Shown here piece by piece: positions 44,935-54,322 of a DNA stretch of 64,000 nucleotides. Source of the stretch: Pegoplata infirma (Eukaryota > Arthropoda > Insecta > Diptera > Anthomyiidae); the NCBI GenBank assembly GCA_963921195.1, contig OY992537.1, positions 178,391,021-178,455,020 on the forward strand, in the 5' to 3' direction. The number at the start of each line of letters is the position of its first letter. Within the stretch, counting starts at the first letter, position 1. The translations under genes were made by a program, and so were the position numbers. Below the pieces are notes generated by a model. It searched no databases. It saw nothing but the letters and a program-made list of their open reading frames with translations, and was not told where the DNA came from.

Positions 44935-45638
44935 TCAGATGCTGATACATTTTAACAAAGAAGATTATCAGAATCTGACTTTTTTTTCAAAGAAAAGTCT
45001 AAGATTCTATGGCAATTTTCAGTTAAGCCAGTTTTTTTTTATAGAAAAAGTCAAAGACTCTAAATCATACATATTTCTAATGGAAAACGTTTCTCGGAAA
45101 AAAGTCACTTTAGAAAATGATTCTATAAACATATTCATAAAATATTTTTCTAAAAGAAAATGCTCCGATTGTAAGATATTTTCCCAGAATCTGGGATATT
45201 TCTAGTCTAGCGCATTTTCTCAGATTCTGAAACATTCTACACAAAGAGTTTTAGATTCTGAGAAAATCTTCGCTTTTTCTATAAGAAAAATAACTCAGAT
45301 TTTTATACTTTTTTAAAACGACAACAGTATAAAAAAAGTCTTAGATCTGAGACATTTTTTTTATAGAAAATTTCTCAGATTCTCAAACATTTTTTTCTAC
45401 AGAAAATTTCTTAGATTCTGAGACATTTTTCCTATAGAAAAAGTCTCAGATTCTTCGACATTTTTTGTATAGAAAATGTCTCAGATTCTTAAACATTTTT
45501 TCTACAGAAAATTTCTTAGATTCTGAGACATTTTTCCTATCGAAAAAGTCTCAGATGCTTAAACACTTTTCCTATAGAAAAAGTCTCAAATTCTGAGACA
45601 TTTTGCCTATAGGAAATTGTGAGATTCTGAAATATTTT
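44935..45638 (+). repeat. 33-36 bp palindromic satellite array
   Basis: About 20 degenerate units in the same orientation as in hAT A, starting after a TCAGATGCTGA(T/C)ACATTTTA segment that is also shared with hAT A and with 53055. Confidence 0.9.
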
Positions 45639-46905
45639 TTTTAATTCTGTTTTATATATTGTTGGACTTTATATTTTATAACTGAAGTTTTTTTATTTAT
45701 TTCGGTTTGAGTCCATATTAATTATTTCTGAGAAATAATTATTTTTGTTGTACAATGAGAAAATCTGAAAAAATTAATTGACAACACAGGCTAAGTGGAG
45801 ATGTCGACAGCTTTCGGAAGAAGCCACCCTTCCTTCGTCAGCACTCTTCGATTGTCACTGTAGGTGTGTAATATTAAGATCAGCTATTTAAACGTACATT
45901 AAGGTGAAAAAGCGAACGGGAATTATATCACATTTCATTGCCCATATGTTACGTTTAGCACGAACTTAATGAATCTATTTTTAACTTTTTCCAACACAGT
46001 TGTAATTCCTTACACTGTAGTAGATTTTCTCAGAGTTGCAACCCTTAGTAGGACTTTTCAAGTCTTGAAAAATGTCCGTTAGGTTTGAATTTATATTTCG
46101 TATTTCTAATTCTTAGAAATATTACTAAATTGCATTGTACCTTATGAGTTGAGTTTTAATTCTGTTTTATATATTGTTGGACTTTATATTTTATAACTTA
46201 CACACCTACAGTGACAATCGAAGAGTGCTGACGAAGGAAGGGTGGCTTCTTCCGAAAGCTGTCGACATCTCCACTTAGCCTGTGTTGTCAATTAATTTTT
46301 TCAGATTTTCTCATTGTACAACAAAAATAATTATTTCTCAGAAATAATTAATATGGACTCAAACCGAAATAAATAAAAAAACTTCAGTTATAAAATATAA
46401 AGTCCAACAATATATAAAACAGAATTAAAACTCAACTCATAAGGTACAATGCAATTTAGTAATATTTCTAAGAATTAGAAATACGAAATATAAATTCAAA
46501 CCTAACGGACATTTTTCAAGACTTGAAAAGTCCTACTAAGGGTTGCAACTCTGAGAAAATCTACTACAGTGTAAGAAATTACAACTGTGTTGGAAAAAGT
46601 TAAAAATAGATTCATTAAGTTCGTGCTAAACGTAACATATGGGCAATGAAATGTGATATAATTCCCGTTCGCTTTTTCACCTTAATGTACGTTTAAATAG
46701 CTGATCTTAATATTACACACCTACAGTAACAATCGAAGAGTGCTGACGAAGGAAGGGTGGCTTCTTCCGAAAGCTGTCGACATCTCCACTTAGCCTGTGT
46801 TGTCAATTAATTTTTTCAGATTTTCTCATTGTACAACAAAAATAATTATTTCTCAGAAATAATTAATATGGACTCAAACCGAAATAAATAAAAATACTTC
46901 AGTTA
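45639..46905. mobile_element. Penelope-like LTR cluster, inverted plus tandem
   Basis: A unit (about 525 bp) occurs once on the minus strand (45639-46190) and one and one-third times in tandem on the plus strand (46191-46905). Each carries ATCGAAGAGTGCTGACGAAG and TTCTTCCGAAAGCTGTCGAC. A 14-bp direct repeat TTCTGAAATATTTT flanks the whole (45625-45638, 46906-46919), interrupting satellite DNA. CTGACGA(46228-46234)-stem-GAAA(46254-46257) resembles a hammerhead core, which Penelope-like elements are known to carry. Tandem and inverted LTRs also fit that class. There is no reverse transcriptase, so the assignment is tentative. Confidence 0.55.
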
Positions 46906-47702
46906 TTCTGAAATATTTTCATAAAAAAAAAACTCAGATTCTAAGACATTATTCTTACAGAAAAAGATATTTTACAATAGAAAAAGTATCAGATTTTGAG
47001 CATTTTTTTATACAAAAAGTTTTAGCTTGTGTCTCTGAGACTTGTGTGTCTCTGAGACATTTTGAGATAATTTTCCTCAAGAAAAATTCGTTGATTCTGA
47101 GACATTTTTCGTAAAAAAATATAAGATTCTGAGACATTTTCCTAGGTTGTAAGAAAAATTCAGAGAAATTATTCCTATAGAAAGTTTTTAGATTCTAAAA
47201 CATTTTTCATATAGAAAAGCCTCAGATTCTAATAATTCTTTTATAGAATAAATCTCAGATTTTGAGACATGATTTAGATTCAAAGACATTATTCCTATTG
47301 AAAGTTCTCAGATTCTGAAAAATTTTTCATATAAAAAAGCCTCAGATTCTGAGAATTTTTTATAGCAAAAGTCTTAGATTCTGAGACATTTTTCCTATAG
47401 AAAAAGTCTTAGATTCTGAGAAAAAGGCCAATATTTTAGACATTATTCCTAGACATTTTTCTTATAGAAAGTTTTAGATTCTGAGACATTTTTCTAAAAG
47501 ACAAAGTCGCATTTTAAGATTTGACTACATTTTACTTACAATTATGTTCATTTTTTGTGTGCATAAAACTTCAGGTTTATTTTTTCACTAGAATCTTAAG
47601 TTGAAAAGTTTCAAATTCTAGGAAAAAATTTTCAGATTTTTGGATTTTTTTAACAGGAAAATTTTCAGTTTCAAAACATTTTTCTTCAAAAATTTTAGAT
47701 TC
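46906..47702 (+). repeat. 33-36 bp palindromic satellite array
   Basis: Continuation of the array interrupted by the Penelope-like cluster; same unit and orientation, matching the right part of hAT A. Confidence 0.9.
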
Positions 47703-47705
47703 TTA

Positions 47706-47822
47706 GGCCTTTATTCATAATACTTAAAGTGTACTTAAAGTAGGTTTATTTGACAAATATTCATGCAATATCAGTCAAATAAACCTACGTTAGATTTAAT
47801 TTACTCATTATGAATAGCCCAG
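47706..47822. mobile_element. 117-bp MITE with TTA TSD
   Basis: TTATTCATAAT near both ends in inverted orientation, and AGGTTTATTTGAC/GTCAAATAAACCT arms. TTA flanks at 47703-47705 and 47823-47825. hAT A has the uninterrupted GATTCTTAATGTTTTTCG at about 25289, proving insertion. Target TTA fits PIF/Harbinger. Confidence 0.8.
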
Positions 47823-47942
47823 TTAATGTTTTTCGATTTTTTTTAGAAGTTTTTTAATATTGTACTTGTTATTTGATACCAAATCCTTAAATTTGTGAAA
47901 TCATTTCGGGGGGCCCGGGCCCCCCCCTGTATACGCCACTGG

Positions 47943-48614
47943 CAGTGGCGGGTACAGCTTTTGGGTTTAGGGGGGGAATTTTTTTTTTTACTTCGAATGT
48001 AAAAAATCATAAATTTTCCTTAGTCCGACGAGCAAAAACAGGGATATGTTTTTTTTGAAACAAAAGTGAAGGAAAAGCTATACAATTTTATATTTTCAAT
48101 GTAGACGAAAGTCTCAGATTCTAACAGATTTATTGTTTGAAAAAGTCAAAATCTGAGAGTTTTTTAATAGAAGAAATTTTTCCTACATAGAAAATATAAG
48201 ACTAAGACTTTTTTCGTAAAAAAATGCTTTTCCTTTCTATAGGAAAAACGTCTCAGAATCTGAGACTTTTTTTAACGAAAAATTTCTCAGAGCATGAGAC
48301 TGTTTTCCTATAAAAAATTTTTAGATTCCATGAACCTTTTTCCAAACGTACAAAATAATTGGCTTAACATTTTTAATTTAATCTATTGATTAACAAAATT
48401 AAATTGAGTCAATCAATGTTTTGATTAAAATTTCTGTTTTTAACTGTCGAATTAAAAATTTTTATGAATTTTTTCATAATTTTTTCATAAGCTTACAATT
48501 CATTCGTTAAATCAATTGATTGACTATAAATAAAAAAATAAAAAAAATTGATCAAGTTTGTGATCAAAATCGAAAAAATGTTTGATTGAAAAAATATTTA
48601 ATTAATCACCTACA
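47943..48614. other. Left part of the second hAT-like element
   Basis: CAGTGGCGGGTACAGC end followed by GGGTTTAGGGGGGGAATTTT, a satellite block (48100-48340), then sequence paralogous to 39960-40350 up to the TACA element. Confidence 0.7.
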
Positions 48615-48969
48615 CACGGCGGGCAGGAAGCAACTTATTATTCCATAAAAATGGCGACAAAAACCAAAAGCGGGGATTTGTTTGTGATGAAAAATGTTTT
48701 CGAAAGCCGTTTGAATTGAAATCCTAGCTGCTCCTTTTCTTAAGATATTCACTTTTTTCGATTTTTGCGCAGGAAGAATTTTCTAAAAGCACAGGAAGTA
48801 AGATTTTAGCCGATTTTACACGTTTCCAAGGTGCACCGCATTGAGGTTTCTTACATTGCATCTCTTTTTTAAAGTTTTTTTAATTTTTTTTCTGTTTTTT
48901 TTTTTTTATTTTTTTAATTTTTTTTTTTGTTAATTTAACTTTTATATATGAAGGGATGAAAAAGAAACT

Positions 48970-49240
48970 ACTGCTTTTTTTAATCGCTTCTGGTAAGATG
49001 GATTTCTATACTATTTATTTTGAATTTATCCCAAAACTTAACAAATTCTCTATGAATCGATTCCCCAGCTTGCTCAGACCAGACTCCTAAGCCATCGTTA
49101 TTTATGTGCATTATAGCTTGTTTTAAATGATCTAAAATCACATGGATTTTAATGGTTTGAGTGACATCTGTACTCTTTAAAGCATTGCGGAGCTCGCTGA
49201 TATTTTTATCAAAATCACTTAAATCTGCTTTTTCCCACTA
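48970..49240 (-). pseudogene. Inverted 3' copy of the TACA-element gene
   Basis: On the minus strand this reads the last third of the protein encoded at 49325-49879. It keeps LRNALKSTDVTQTIKIHVI and GLGVWSEQAGESIHREF, then a frameshift gives a different end. It has Gly-Leu-Gly where the plus-strand copy has Gly-Leu-Arg. The arm is not merely a copy of the present right arm but carries its own substitutions. Confidence 0.75.
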
Positions 49241-49324
49241 TTCGCGGAAGAGAATAATGATGATTTCGACAATACATATATAATAGAGAAAAATGTTCCT
49301 CCAGAGCTCCATCTTCTTCAATGA

Positions 49325-49879
49325 TTTGTGAACCATCTTTTTTGGAACGGGATTGTTAAAGTAGTAGGTCGTGATAAAGCTTTATTGTGGCCCAAAAAGC
49401 TAAGTATAATTCATAAGAATTACCAAGGCGATGCCTTTGAAGGAAATCAATGTCGTAAACTTTTAAAAGAAGCGGATGCCCTACAACATCCTAATATTTA
49501 TGAGAATGTTGGACCATATCGATTGCTGCCTTATATCGCTTCACTAAAAGCAATAAATAAAATTGTAGAATCTTGCTTCTCTACAAAAAAAGTAGATTTA
49601 ATTGATTTTGATAAAAATATCAGCGAGCTCCGCAATGCTTTAAAAAGTACAGATGTCACTAAAACCATTAAAATCCATGTGATTTTAGCTCATTTAAAAC
49701 AAGCTATAATGCTCATAAATAACGATGGCTTAAGAGTCTGGTCTGAGCAAGCTGGGGAATCGATTCATAGAGAATTTGTTAAGTTTTGGGATAAATTCAA
49801 AATAAATAGTATAGAAGATCCATCTTACCAGAACCGATTAAAAAAAGCAGTAGTTTCTTTTTCATCTCTTCATATATAA
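49325..49879 (+). CDS. Conserved uncharacterised mobile-element protein, C-terminal fragment
   Basis: The frame is open from just after a TGA at 49322-49324 to TAA at 49877-49879, about 184 codons. No ATG is well placed (GTG at 49328), so the 5' part is probably missing or lay in an earlier exon. The translation contains AFEGNQCRKLLKEADAL (about residues 36-52), a helical middle with YRLLPYIASLKAINKIVESC, IKIHVILAHL, VWSEQAGESIHREFVKFWD and a final LKKAVVSFSS. The combination FEGNxCRKLLK / KxHxIxxHL / SEQAGES resembles uncharacterised multicopy proteins I associate with insect and cnidarian repeats. No catalytic triad can be assigned. Its position between the long inverted ends suggests it belonged to the element's own gene (inference). 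Confidence 0.7.
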   Translation, partial: FVNHLFWNGIVKVVGRDKALLWPKKLSIIHKNYQGDAFEGNQCRKLLKEADALQHPNIYENVGPYRLLPYIASLKAINKIVESCFSTKKVDLIDFDKNISELRNALKSTDVTKTIKIHVILAHLKQAIMLINNDGLRVWSEQAGESIHREFVKFWDKFKINSIEDPSYQNRLKKAVVSFSSLHI

Positions 49880-50250
49880 AAGTTAAATTAACAAAAAAAA
49901 ATTTAAAAAAAAAATTTTAAAAAAAAATTTTAAAAAAATAAAAAAAACAGAAAAAAAGTTTAAAAAAAAATTAAAAAAATAAAAAACTTTAAAAAAGACG
50001 TGCAATGTAAGAAACCTCCACGCGGTGCACCTTGGAAACGTGTAAAATCGGCTAAAATCTTACTTTATGTTCTTTTAGAAAACTCTTCCTGCTCAAAAAT
50101 CGAAAAAAGTGAATATCTCAAGAAAAGGAGCAGCCAGGATTTCAATTCAAACGGCTTTTGAATACATTTTTCATCACAAACAAATCCCCGCTTTTGGTTT
50201 TTGTCGCCATTTTTATGGAATAATAAGTTGCTTCCTGCCCGCCGTGTACA

Positions 50251-51503
50251 ATTTGATGATTGGTATAACAATTTTCTTGATTGGAGGAATTTCAATAAAA
50301 ATATTAATTGAATCCGCGTTTTTGTTGATTGAAAATAGTTTCAAATTCTTTCTGTGCAGAAAAAAGCTCAGATTTTTTAAATTTTTACTATAGAAAAAAA
50401 TACTCTAAATCATTTTTGGAGTATTTTTCACATAAAAAAAAGGTTTCAGATTCTTAGATTTGCTTCGTATAGAAAAACTTTTAGATTCTGAGAACTTTTT
50501 TTTAATATAAAAAGTCTCAGTTTTTGAGACATTTTTCCTATAGAAAAATTCTCAGACTCTGAGGTTTTTTCCTAGAGAAAAAGTCTGAGATTCTGAAACC
50601 CTTTCCAATTGAAAGTCTCAGATTCTAACTCTTTTTCCTATAAAATAAGACTGAAATTCAGAGGATCTGAGACCTTTTTCCTATAGAAAATGTTTCAGAT
50701 ACTTAAGCCTTTTTCCTATCGAAAAAGTCACAGACTCATATTGCCTATAGTTTTAGGTTTGGAGACATTTTTCTTATACAAAAAAGTCTCAGATTTTGAG
50801 ACACTTTTCCTCAGATTCTGAGATATTTTCCTTACAGAAAATGTCTCATATTATGAGACATTTTTCATAAAGAAAAAGTATATATATTTTTCTTATCTAA
50901 AAAGTCTTAGCTACTGAGACATTTTTTCTTTAAAAATAGTCACAGATTCTGCGACATTTTAGATAAAATTCTTAGATTCTGAGACATTTTAGAAAAAACC
51001 CTCAGATTCAGAGAGATTTTTCCTATAGAAAAAGTCGCTGATTCTGATGATTTTTTTTTCCATAGAAAGACTCAGATTCTGATACATTTTTCCTATAGAA
51101 AAAGTCAAATTTTTTCCCAAAGAAAATTTCTCTTCATAGCTATACAGCTATAGATTGACAGATATTTTTTCCCCCAAACAAATTTTAGATTTAGTCACAT
51201 TTTTCCTTTAAAAATTTCCCGATTTTTCCAATAAAAACTTTTAGATTTTTTCCTTTAAAAATTTTCAAATTTTTCTCTATGAAAAATTTTCGGAATTAAA
51301 AATTTTTTTCCTTTAGAAATTTTTTTTTGAAAATTTCGATCTTTGTTCTTTTGTTTTTTCTTCTTTTCCTTTCCTTTTTTCTTCTTTTTTCTTTCTTTTT
51401 TCTTTCTTTTTTTTTCTTTTTTTTCTTTTTAAAATTTGGTCTGGGGGGGGGGGGGGGGAATTTCCCCTTCCCCCCCCCCCCTTGTACCCGCGCATGGCCA
51501 CTG
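50251..51503 (+). repeat. Satellite array and right end of second hAT-like element
   Basis: After a short paralogous flank (to 50345) come about 27 degenerate 33-36 bp satellite units (50345-51300). Then a TTTTCTTTCTTTT pyrimidine tract, a run of about 17 G (51441-51458), GAATTTCCCCTTCC and a run of C (51470-51482), and the terminus CCGCGCATGGCCACTG. The lysine-rich open frame at 51313-51510 is a by-product. Confidence 0.85.
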
Positions 51504-51511
51504 GTAACAAA

Positions 51512-52010
51512 TACCTAACGGTTTGATATGAGACAAAAAATGCATTTATTTACATAGGTTTTTAATGCATGTAGTACACTCATAGAAATATCTTAGTAGA
51601 AAAATTAGTAAACCCATTGTAGATCATGTTTTACAGAATTTATCAAAAATCATTGCGTTAAATTACGTTTTTATTTATTACAACTTGGTACTTCTGAACA
51701 CACAAATGACAGTTTTTGGCGTTCACTGCCATTCCAGTCTATTTTAACTCACTACGGCGATTTTCCACCGTGTCGTGCATGTTGTGTTCGGACTTTAAAT
51801 TTCGCAATAACATTAACACGAGATTACTATCATTGCTTTAAAACTTTAAAAAGTAGAATTATTCCAAAATGATATAAAAAAAACGGTTTACTTTTTGAAT
51901 AAGTTTTCAGCAAGTAACAATCTTTTTGAAACTAATGTTTTTTCGGCGATAGTATCGCTATCGGGTAAAAACTATCGATAGTTCTTTTAAAATAAAACTA
52001 TCGATACTAT
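51512..52010. other. Unassigned spacer ending in ACTATCGATAGT motifs
   Basis: No gene. At 51945-52010 several ATCGATAGT/ACTATCGATA motifs occur; they continue at 61273-61310, so hAT C landed inside a palindrome-rich repeat whose right end may be TTTGCAGCTCTA (61300-61311). Confidence 0.5.
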
Positions 52011-52126
52011 CAGGGGCGTATCCAGGATTTTTTTAGAGGGGGGCCCAAAATTTTTTTTCAATTTTTTTTTACCAAAAAGTTTACATTGAATTTGGAATTT
52101 TTTCGATCGTCTTTTCCTAGAACTAA

Positions 52127-52240
52127 GGGCGGATTACTCAATGAAAAGTTAGCTACTAACTGCCGATTTAACGGAGCCTTATGTCAAAATTTGTATGAAA
52201 AAGTTAAATTTAACGGAGAGTTATTTTATAACGGAGCCTA
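52127..52240. mobile_element. Harbinger-type MITE, 3'-truncated copy
   Basis: GGGCGGATTACTCAATG to TTATAACGGAGC, nearly identical to 9713-9830 but missing the last terminal repeat. Confidence 0.75.
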
Positions 52241-52259
52241 AATGTAACTAAATAAGCTT

Positions 52260-52948
52260 CCCGAGTAAAAATTTTAATATGATGCAATATATAATGATAT
52301 GTAACACAATATATATTTATACACAATTTGATCCGAATAATGGTGGATGTTTTTGCATTAAAAAAGATCAACTTGTATAAAATATGATTTGATTTCATCC
52401 GAGTTTTGACCAGACATTGCCATATATTGGTGGATCTAATTAGATCTAATTGCATAAAAACATATAAAATCCTTGTGTGTTTTGGTTTGGGTTGAGATAC
52501 ACCACAGGTCAACGATACATTCACCAAACATATAATTTTCAAAAACAAAAAAAATGTTTGGGTACGCTTCGAACCAGATAGGTGATATACATAACCCTAA
52601 CAAGGAAATGTATAGGAACATTTTTAAAAGTTTTGTATACTTTGCCTAAAAAACTTAGAAAATGTTTGGTTAATTGGAATCATATATAGTTTTATATGGA
52701 ACAGAATAAGCTATATATAATTGTATGTTAAATTATAGAGAAAAACAAATTTTGTATTGACCCGCATATAATTTTATATAATTATATCAACCGTACACCT
52801 TTTAATCCGAATCATGATTAATTTATATATTACTACATATGACTGCATTACAAAAATTTCGAAAATATGTCACGGATGTATAATCATATATAATTTATTA
52901 TGTTTGTATCAAGTTATATATTGTAATATATGTTTATTTTTACTCGGG
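52260..52948. mobile_element. MITE with CCCGAGTAAAAAT ends
   Basis: Ends CCCGAGTAAAAAT and ATTTTTACTCGGG; the body is rich in ATATATAATTATATG-like motifs. Adjacent TT on both sides, TSD not certain. Open frames on the minus strand here (52210-52621) have no motif. Confidence 0.65.
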
Positions 52949-53049
52949 TTCTTAATTTTTGTGTAATTTTAAAACTTTTAAAAATCGAACTCTTAAATTT
53001 TTTTACATTTTAAATTTTTTTTAAATAGATGTAAGCCTTATTAAATTTC

Positions 53050-53151
53050 TTAAAATATCAGATGCTGATACATTTTTACAAAGAAAATTATCAGAATCTA
53101 AAAATTTCTTTTTAAGAAAAGTCTAAGATTCTATGACAGTTTCCTTAAGAC
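53050..53151 (+). repeat. Satellite block (hAT C)
   Basis: Two or three units following TCAGATGCTGATACATTTTT; resumes at 57687 after the AAGG element. Confidence 0.8.
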
Positions 53152-53339
53152 AATTTAATAAGGCGACCAGATTTTGAAAATAAAAATAGAGGACATAAAG
53201 AAAAAAGTAAAAAAAATATTCGAATTCAAAATTTTTTTACATATTTTACAGACAAATTTACATTCACATACATAAATGACCGCGAGTGCCACCAAGCGGT
53301 GGTCACCAAATTTTTAACGATGCATGTATGTATTAGAAG

Positions 53340-54178
53340 CACTGTTGCCAGATTTGACGATTTCTCTGCATTTTGACGATTTTTACTCCCCAAAATAGCA
53401 AAATGACGATTTGACGATTTTTACCCAAAAAATTACGATTTTTAAAAATAACTAAAACCTGACAATTTTTTCTACTTTTTAAAAATTTTTAATAGAACTT
53501 TAGTATTCAATGAATATTTTTTGCTTATTGTTAGTTAAAAAAAAATCTATCCACCAATATTTTTGTACAAAAAGGGACAAAAGAAACAAGTGAGAAGTGT
53601 CACATATCTTTTCCTCTCCAAAATGTAAAAAAATGATAGGGAGTTTTTTGGGAGGACCATTCTTTTCTTTGATTTATTATGATATTTATGCAATTTTATC
53701 ATGATTATTTTTTATAGAAGTGTCCACAATGAAGGGTGGACAGAAAAAAAATACATTTTCCAACCAACTTGACCCACTGCATAACTTTTTCTTTCATAAA
53801 AATATTTCATATGCTTAAAAATATAACAAAACATGTAAAAAAATTCAAAGGTAGGTTTAGTTTTACAAGGGGGAACTTTGTTCTTCCTGACCTGATTTAG
53901 CCAATTTTTTGAACTGAATCATCCAATGTCCATAAGATATATTTATGCCACACTGCATGGATTTAGCTCTTTTGGAATTGGACTGCATCAAGTCTTCAAC
54001 AGACGGGCGGACATCTCTTGAATGTCTTAGAATTATTCTTTTATCAAGGACAAATATCCCTTTTTTATTTTGACGATTTTTTTACGATTTTTGCAAATGG
54101 GGTGACGATTTTGACGATTTTTTTTATAAAAATCGTACATTTTTGACGATTTTGTACGCAACAATTCTGGCAACCTTG
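53340..54178. mobile_element. hAT element, CACTGTTGCCAG ends
   Basis: Ends CACTGTTGCCAGATTTGACG and AATTCTGGCAACCTTG with exact TSD ATTAGAAG (53332-53339, 54179-54186). Subterminal TTTGACGATTTTT motifs on both sides. Contains a mini-me remnant. Confidence 0.88.
53850..54050 (+). mobile_element. mini-me 3'-half remnant
   Basis: GGTTTAGTTTTACAAGGGGG, TTGGACTGCATCAAGTC, CAGACGGGCGGACATC and a diverged core correspond to the 3' half of the copies at 10.5 and 59 kb, without the TA region. Confidence 0.65.
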
Positions 54179-54322
54179 ATTAGAAGTGAAAATCGGACAA
54201 AAAATGGCAAAGTTTAATTTTCAGTAAAATTGAATTGAAAAGCATCAAAAACTAACATAAACATCTCGTTATCTCAAGTCAGTGGTTAGATTTTTAAAAG
54301 ATTTTAATGCAGAAAAAAATTA

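Larger units (their letters stand above)
48615..50246. mobile_element. 1.6-kb DNA element with long inverted arms (TACA TSD)
   Basis: Ends CACGGCGGGCAGGAAGCAAC and complement, TSD TACA (48611-48614, 50247-50250). Arms of about 630-660 bp (48615-49240; 49585-50246). Each contains the 3' end of the same gene, in opposite directions, around an approximately 340-bp unpaired centre. The paralogous site at 40360-40385 lacks the element. Superfamily unknown; 4-bp TSDs occur for example in Sola and Chapaev-type elements. Confidence 0.88.
43772..51503. mobile_element. Composite of two hAT-like elements sharing one outer TSD
   Basis: Left part 43772-47941 has ends CAGGGACGTATCCAGG / CTGTATACGCCACTG. 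Right part 47943-51503 has ends CAGTGGCGGGTACAGC / TTGTACCCGCGCATGGCCACTG. They are separated by a single G. The 8-bp sequence GTAACAAA occurs directly before 43772 (43764-43771) and directly after 51503 (51504-51511), but neither part has a TSD at the inner junction. The cargo is satellite blocks, MITEs, a Penelope-like cluster and the TACA element. No hAT transposase. Confidence 0.85.

Noticed and set aside
51313..51518. Lysine-rich and phenylalanine-rich overlapping ORFs
   Set aside because: Produced by the TTTTCTTTCTTTT tract and the G/C runs; low complexity on both strands.
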